A stretch of 10,308 nt of DNA, taken from contig QWPU01000087.1 in NCBI GenBank assembly GCA_003671065.1, positions 1-10,308 of the forward strand, in the 5' to 3' direction. Within the stretch, counting starts at the first letter, position 1. Each line of letters begins with the position of its first letter. Below are positions 6,170 through 10,308 of the stretch, one piece after another. The translations under genes and the position numbers were made by a program. Source of the DNA: Planctomycetota bacterium (GTDB lineage Bacteria; Planctomycetota; Phycisphaerae; Phycisphaerales; SM1A02). The notes beneath the pieces were generated by a model that saw only the letters and a program-made list of their open reading frames with translations, made no database searches and was not told the DNA's origin.

Positions 6170-6628
6170 ATGCGCACCGTTCTCTTCATCTGCACAGGCA
6201 ACACATGCCGCTCGCCACTGGCTGAGGGCATTGCGCAGAAACTCTCAGACAACGGTCAGTTGCCGAAAGAACTCGGCAACATCTTCTTTGCAAGCGCGGG
6301 TGTTGCGGCGATGGATGGTGCGCCCACGAGCGAAGAAACCGTTGCCGTGCTCGAGCGAATGAACGCACCAGTGCCTGAGCATGCGAAACGCCTTACGGCA
6401 GCGATGATTCGCGCGGCGGATCTTGTGCTTGGAATGACCGAGACGCATGTCGCTCGCGCTCAAGCGATGGTGGGTCATGATCTAGATGTGTGCAGCCGAA
6501 TTGTTGCGATAGATCCTGACGGTGATATCGCCGATCCAATCGGTCTCGGTCAACGCGCGTACGACAACTTGGGCGAGCATTTCAGCAAATTGATTCCTAA
6601 GCGCCTTTCAGGGATGCTCAACACATGA
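6170..6628 (+). CDS. Low-molecular-weight phosphatase, YwlE-type (probable protein-arginine phosphatase)
   Basis: This encodes 152 residues, the normal size for the family. The P-loop at the N-terminus is FICTGNTCRSPLAEG: nucleophile Cys8, Arg14 and a C-x5-R core. The general-acid loop is DIADPIG, with Asp122. ADLVLGMTETH at about 83-93 is another family landmark. The P-loop reads CTGNTCRSP as in Bacillus YwlE. There a threonine at the position equal to Thr12 here favours phosphoarginine over phosphotyrosine, so arginine dephosphorylation is the better guess. ATG 6170 gives the exact family N-terminus; the ATG at 6146 would add 8 unlikely residues. It overlaps rpiB by 4 bases (ATGA), the same gene order as ywlE-ywlF in Bacillus. 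TAGGAT at 6154-6159 might be a -10 box, giving an almost leaderless message. No McsB-like arginine kinase is visible here. Confidence 0.88.
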   Translation: MRTVLFICTGNTCRSPLAEGIAQKLSDNGQLPKELGNIFFASAGVAAMDGAPTSEETVAVLERMNAPVPEHAKRLTAAMIRAADLVLGMTETHVARAQAMVGHDLDVCSRIVAIDPDGDIADPIGLGQRAYDNLGEHFSKLIPKRLSGMLNT

Positions 6629-7089
6629 AGATCGCACTCGGCTGTGACCACCGCGGAGCTGTTGCCACGCAAGCGCTCATTACACACCTCAAGTCGGACG
6701 GCCATGATGTCGAACTGATCAGTGAAATGAGCGGCGCGATGACGGACTATCCAGATAGCGCGTATGCCGCGTGCATTCGCATCGCGCGTGGTGAAACGGA
6801 GCGCGCGATTCTGATCTGCGGAACAGGCATCGGCATGTGCATCGCTGCAAACAAGATTCGCGGCATTCGCGCAGCGCTCGCGCAGGACGAACTTTCTGCG
6901 CAGCTTTCACGCACGCACAACGATGCGAATGTGCTGTGTTTGAGCGCGGATTTGCTCGGTCACACGCTCGTCAAGCGCATCGTCGACACATGGGTGATCA
7001 CGCCCTTTGACGGCGGTCGCCATCTTCGTCGTCTCCACAAGATCGAAGCGATTGAGCGCGGTGAAGATCCGTCGTCGCTGCGCCAGTAA
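6625..7089 (+). CDS. rpiB: Ribose-5-phosphate isomerase B
   Basis: This encodes 154 residues, typical of RpiB. It interconverts ribose 5-phosphate and ribulose 5-phosphate in the cytoplasmic pentose phosphate pathway. The N-terminus has MKIALGCDHRG (Asp8, His9 bind substrate). DYPD is at 41-44. The catalytic loop is ICGTGIGMCIAANK with the base Cys65. SRTHNDANVL carries His98 and FDGGRHLRRLHKI carries Arg132 and Arg136, which grip the phosphate. All expected residues are present. The ATG overlaps the phosphatase stop by four bases, so the two are translationally coupled. LacA/LacB isomerases share the fold, but the catalytic cysteine and full motif set favour RpiB. Confidence 0.94.
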   Translation: MKIALGCDHRGAVATQALITHLKSDGHDVELISEMSGAMTDYPDSAYAACIRIARGETERAILICGTGIGMCIAANKIRGIRAALAQDELSAQLSRTHNDANVLCLSADLLGHTLVKRIVDTWVITPFDGGRHLRRLHKIEAIERGEDPSSLRQ

Positions 7090-7114
7090 TCACGCTCACT
7101 CGAATAGAACATCT

Positions 7115-8572
7115 ATGTTTCAAAGCATCACGCTCAAGCGCGCCCCGAAGGCCGCATCTGTTCTCGCCGTTTTTTCTGATGCGTTGGTGCTCCCCAAGAG
7201 CGATCAATCTGCGGCGCGCCAGAGCGCGTTGAATGCGGCATCGTTTCGCGCGGAACTCGGAGAAACCACTGCGGCGACCGATGGCACCGTGTTGCTCGGC
7301 CTCGGTGTGAAGAAGGATTTTACCGCGAAAGAAGCACGCATCGCCGGCGCTCGGCTTGTGCGTGCAGTGGAGCGAATGAAGATCGCGAGCGTTCACTTCG
7401 CGTTCGGTTCGCTGTTTGACGCGAAGAGCCAGCGCGAGTTCGGACAAGCGTTCGGTGAGGGTCTCGGCATCGCGAACTGGCGCGTTGATATGTTCGACGG
7501 CAAGTCGACGACGCGCGCTCCTCGTTCGACTGCACTCACCATCGACAGCGGAACAGGCTTGTTTTCAGACGGTTTCGCACGCGGCTTCGCGATCGCAGTG
7601 AGCGTGAACGAAGCGCGTCGCATCGCGGCTACACCTCCCAATATCTGCACGCCGAACTGGTTTGCCAGCGAAGCGAAGAAACTCGCGCGCGCGTCAGGCA
7701 TGACTTGCAGCATCATCACATTCGCGCAAGCCAAGAAGCTCGGCATGGGTGGCATCGTCGCAGTTGGTCAAGGCAGCGCGGAGAAAGCGCTCATCGCGAT
7801 CCTTGAATACAAGCCAAAGAAGGTGAGTGCGAAAGCGCGCGGTAAGACGCTCGCGCTCGTTGGCAAGACGCTCACCTACGACACAGGTGGCTACTCGCTC
7901 AAAGTGAACAACGGCATGAAGGGCATGAAGTACGACAAATGCGGCGGCTCTGCAGTGTTTGGTGCGATGCACGCGATTGCGCAGGCGAAGTTGCCGCTCC
8001 ATGTGGTCGCTCTGTTTCCTGCGGCTGAAAACATGGTGAGTTCGAACGCGTATCGACCCGACGACATCATCACTATGTACAACGGCACGACCGTTGAAGT
8101 CACCAACACTGATGCTGAAGGTCGCTTGGTTCTTGCCGACGCGATCAGCTACGGCTGCGAGAAGTACAAGCCGACGACGATGGTGGAACTCTCAACGCTT
8201 ACAGGTGGCGTGGTCACGGCGCTCGGTTGTTGGAGCGCGGGATTCTTCTGCGATGACGCGGTTTTGCGCGACTCGATCGAAGCGAGCGCGGATCGCACTG
8301 GTGAAAAAGTGTGGCGCTTGCCGCTCTGGAAAGAGCACAAGGATCACATGAAGAGCCAGCACGCGGACATCATCAACTCGAATCCATCGCGCCTCGCGCA
8401 TCCGATTCAAGGTGCTGCGTTCCTCGACTTCTTCGTCGACAAGACCGTGCCCTTCGCGCACATCGACATCGCGGGCGTCGCCAATAGCGAAACCCCGAGC
8501 GAGTTGTGCGTTGCGGGCCCCAACGGCTACGGCGTGCGCATGCTGGTCGATCTTGCGGAAAGCATGTGCTAG
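7115..8572 (+). CDS. pepA: Leucyl aminopeptidase (M17 family)
   Basis: This encodes 485 residues, the usual length for M17. It is a two-metal enzyme, hexameric in known members, that removes N-terminal amino acids from peptides in the cytoplasm. The N-terminal half (1-170) is the variable domain. The catalytic domain begins near RRIAATPPNICTP. Metal ligands in the known pattern are Lys251 and Asp256 (LVGKTLTYDTGG), Asp274 (MKYDKCGGSAV), and Asp333 and Glu335 in NTDAEGR. Catalytic Lys263 and Arg337 are also present, so it should be active. The usual GKG is GKT here and GAAA is GGSA, both mild departures. ATG 7115 gives a family-like start 25 bases after rpiB; an earlier in-frame start at 7007 would lie inside rpiB. 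It is the last gene of the + run, and the terminator-like structures after it are weak. Confidence 0.94.
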   Translation: MFQSITLKRAPKAASVLAVFSDALVLPKSDQSAARQSALNAASFRAELGETTAATDGTVLLGLGVKKDFTAKEARIAGARLVRAVERMKIASVHFAFGSLFDAKSQREFGQAFGEGLGIANWRVDMFDGKSTTRAPRSTALTIDSGTGLFSDGFARGFAIAVSVNEARRIAATPPNICTPNWFASEAKKLARASGMTCSIITFAQAKKLGMGGIVAVGQGSAEKALIAILEYKPKKVSAKARGKTLALVGKTLTYDTGGYSLKVNNGMKGMKYDKCGGSAVFGAMHAIAQAKLPLHVVALFPAAENMVSSNAYRPDDIITMYNGTTVEVTNTDAEGRLVLADAISYGCEKYKPTTMVELSTLTGGVVTALGCWSAGFFCDDAVLRDSIEASADRTGEKVWRLPLWKEHKDHMKSQHADIINSNPSRLAHPIQGAAFLDFFVDKTVPFAHIDIAGVANSETPSELCVAGPNGYGVRMLVDLAESMC

Positions 8573-8691
8573 GCAGAAGGGTCCAATTGGACGGGAGAAA
8601 GTGCACTTCGAGGCGCTCGAAGCGGCTGGGTTAGAAGCCGAAATGAGCAAGTTCGTCAAAGGGTGATCCGAAGAATGTCACGCAGTAGCGC
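8573..8691. other. Convergent intergenic gap with weak hairpins
   Basis: This 119-bp gap separates the 3' ends of pepA and mnmG. It holds a 12-bp perfect palindrome, GTCCAATTGGAC (8581-8592), and a 7-bp stem CTTCGAG/CTCGAAG with a 3-base loop (8606-8622). Neither is followed by a T-run, so a rho-independent terminator is not supported. No gene is seen. Confidence 0.5.
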
Positions 8692-10308
8692 TTACGCCTG
8701 CGCCCTCGCGCGGCGCACATGCATCGCGACTAGCGTGAGATCCGCGGCCGAGATTCCTGCAAGACGACTCGCTTGACCGAGCGTGCGCGGACGAAACTTC
8801 GCGAGCGTCTCAGCAGCTTCGCGACGAAGTCCTGTGAGCGCGGAGGGATCGAGCGAATCAGGAATGAAGACCGATTCATACTCGCTTTGCCGACGAATCT
8901 CGGTGTTTTGCCGTGCGATATAGCCTTCGTAGCGCGCGTCGGTGATGACGCGTTCGAAGAGCGCGGGGTCAACAGCACCGATCACACTTTCCACTCGCGC
9001 CGCAAGCCACACGAGATCAACTTCAGGTCGCTTCGCAAGATCGAAGAGTCGCGTTCCGCCTTCACGCATCTCACTCAACGCGAGCGTGAGTCTCGCCTTC
9101 GCGTGCATGCGCGCGTCGAACGCTGCGAGTTGGAGGCTTCCAACAATGCCCCACGATGCGCCGAGCGCAGTGAGCCGTTCATCCGCGTTGTCTGAGCGCA
9201 GCAAGAGTCGATGTTCTGCGCGCGAAGTGAACATTCGATACGGCTCACGCGGCGTGCGCGTGACGAGGTCATCGAACATGACGCCGGTGTAAGCATCGTG
9301 ACGCGCGAGTCGCACAGGTTCAAGTCCGCGCGCGCGTCGAGCGGCGTTCACGCCTGCGATCAAACCTTGCGCGCCTGCCTCTTCGTATCCACTCGTGCCG
9401 TTGATCTGTCCGGCGAGAAAAAGCCTTGGAACACGCTTGGTTTCAGCGCTCGCATCAATCTGATGCGGCCACACCATGTCGTACTCAACGGCGTAACCGT
9501 ACTTTTGAATTTCCGCATGCTCAAGCCCGCGCATACCGCGCACGAGCGGCAATTGCACATCAGCGGGAAGCGATGTCGACACGCCGTTGAGATAGATCTC
9601 ATCCGTGAAGAGCGACTCTGGCTCGAGAAACACATGATGCGAGTCACGATCGGCAAAGCGCACAACTTTGTCTTCGATCGAAGGGCAATAGCGAGGTCCG
9701 CACTCAGCGTCGATTTGTCCGCTATACATCGGCGCGCGATCAAGGTTGTCGCGGATGAGCGCGTGAATCGCTGCAGTCGTCGTTGTCTCGCGGCAATCAG
9801 TTTGCGCGAGATGCGGAAAGCGGCCGAGTGGAAGTGCGGACGGCGAACGATCGCTAAACGCAGTTGGAATCGCGTCGCCAAGGGCAGGCTTCAACGCGTT
9901 CCAATCAATCTCGTCTCGCGGCAATCAGTTTGCGCGAGATGCGGAAAGCGGCCGAGTGGAAGTGCGGACGGCGAACGATCGCTAAACGCAGTTGGAATCG
10001 CGTCGCCAAGGGCAGGCTTCAACGCGTTCCAATCAATCGAACCACGCGCAACTCGCGGCGGCGTGCCAGTTTTCAAGCGACCGAGTTCAAAGCCCAGCGC
10101 AGTGAGAGTCGTGCTGATGCCGCGCGCGGTTCCTTCGTCGATGCGCCCGCCTTCGATCTTGCGATCACCCGTGTGCATGAGCGCACGCATGAAAGTTCCT
10201 GTGGTGAGCACAACCGCGCGCGCAGAAAGATGGCGCGGCGTTTCTAGGGGTTTTTCAAGCGCAATCGTGTAGACCGATGCAGCAAGACGCGAGCCATCGA
10301 GGTTCAAC
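8692..10308 (-). CDS. mnmG: tRNA uridine 5-carboxymethylaminomethyl modification enzyme, 5'-truncated and frame broken
   Basis: MnmG (GidA) is an FAD enzyme that works with MnmE to add the carboxymethylaminomethyl group to the wobble uridine of certain tRNAs. The N-terminal FAD-binding glycine motif lies beyond the right edge. After removing the 128-bp duplication about 496 residues are visible of an expected ~620. In protein order the landmarks are TGTFMRALMHTGDRKIEGGR, GRLKTGTPPRV, GPRYCPSIEDK, FLEPES, LNGVSTSLP, MRGLEHAEIQKYGYAVEYD, LFLAGQINGTSGYEEAGAQG and a C-terminal helical domain with TLGQASRLAGISAADL. All are family hallmarks. The tandem duplication at 9785-10038 shifts the frame, so two frames cover the gene as sequenced. 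It converges with pepA. The break is probably an assembly error. Confidence 0.93.
9785..10038 (-). repeat. Tandem duplication inside mnmG, period 128 bp
   Basis: Two identical 126-bp copies, 9785-9910 and 9913-10038, are separated by two unmatched bases (TC, 9911-9912). They encode the stretch beginning IDWNALKPALGD and ending LAQTDCRET. The period is two more than a multiple of three. Removing one copy plus the two bases joins GS-IDWNAL on one side to CRET-TTTAA on the other, restoring MnmG. Confidence 0.96.

Noticed and set aside
7007..7114. Earlier in-frame start for the aminopeptidase
   Set aside because: It would add 36 residues read out of frame through the end of rpiB and does not resemble an M17 N-terminus.
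8412..8666. Open frame running past the pepA stop into the pepA-mnmG gap
   Set aside because: It overlaps pepA in another frame and the part in the gap is only about 30 codons without recognisable similarity.
9211..10272. Long open frame (353 codons) on the + strand opposite mnmG
   Set aside because: It lies antisense to clearly conserved MnmG sequence, its translation is rich in Arg, Ser and Ala with no motif, and it includes the duplication twice. It is a by-product of GC-rich codon use.

Overview
The window is ordinary GC-rich bacterial chromosome packed with housekeeping genes. There is no phage, transposon, CRISPR array, tRNA or rRNA gene. The gene content suggests a Gram-negative-type bacterium with an envelope. 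It includes a signal-peptide DsbD-N-like protein, a lipobox rhodanese-like protein and a secreted redoxin ending in GCGVKY. I lean weakly towards Planctomycetota (Phycisphaerae-like), but nothing here proves the lineage.

Layout: 2-529 is the 3' part of a PhnP-type metallo-beta-lactamase-fold hydrolase (+). 587-1523 is atpG (+). 1605-2111 is a rhodanese-like lipoprotein (-). 2248-3171 is a secreted DsbD-N-domain protein (+). 3225-4003 is a secreted thioredoxin-fold redoxin (+). A strong bidirectional terminator at 4054-4093 separates it from dnaN (4118-5242, -). A run of five + genes follows, very close or overlapping and probably one operon: a membrane/zinc-ribbon protein (5469-5852), a DUF2007-like protein (5845-6138), a YwlE-type low-molecular-weight phosphatase (6170-6628), rpiB (6625-7089) and a leucyl aminopeptidase (7115-8572). 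The 5'-truncated mnmG (8692-10308, -) runs off the right edge.

The most striking signal is structural. Three conserved genes (atpG, the redoxin and mnmG) each contain one near-perfect head-to-tail duplication, with periods of 64, 38 and 128 bp. None of these is a multiple of three, so each breaks its reading frame, and deleting one copy restores a full-length conserved protein every time. The atpG copies differ by one synonymous base, and two unmatched bases sit between the mnmG copies. This looks like overlapping contig ends joined without merging, probably from a mixed-strain assembly, rather than biology. Gene order across the joins is still believable because the same protein continues on both sides.

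Functionally, 1605-4003 looks like an envelope thiol/sulfur group, and 5469-8572 is a housekeeping operon in which the phosphatase-rpiB pair echoes ywlE-ywlF of Bacillus. I found no convincing new defence or mobile system.
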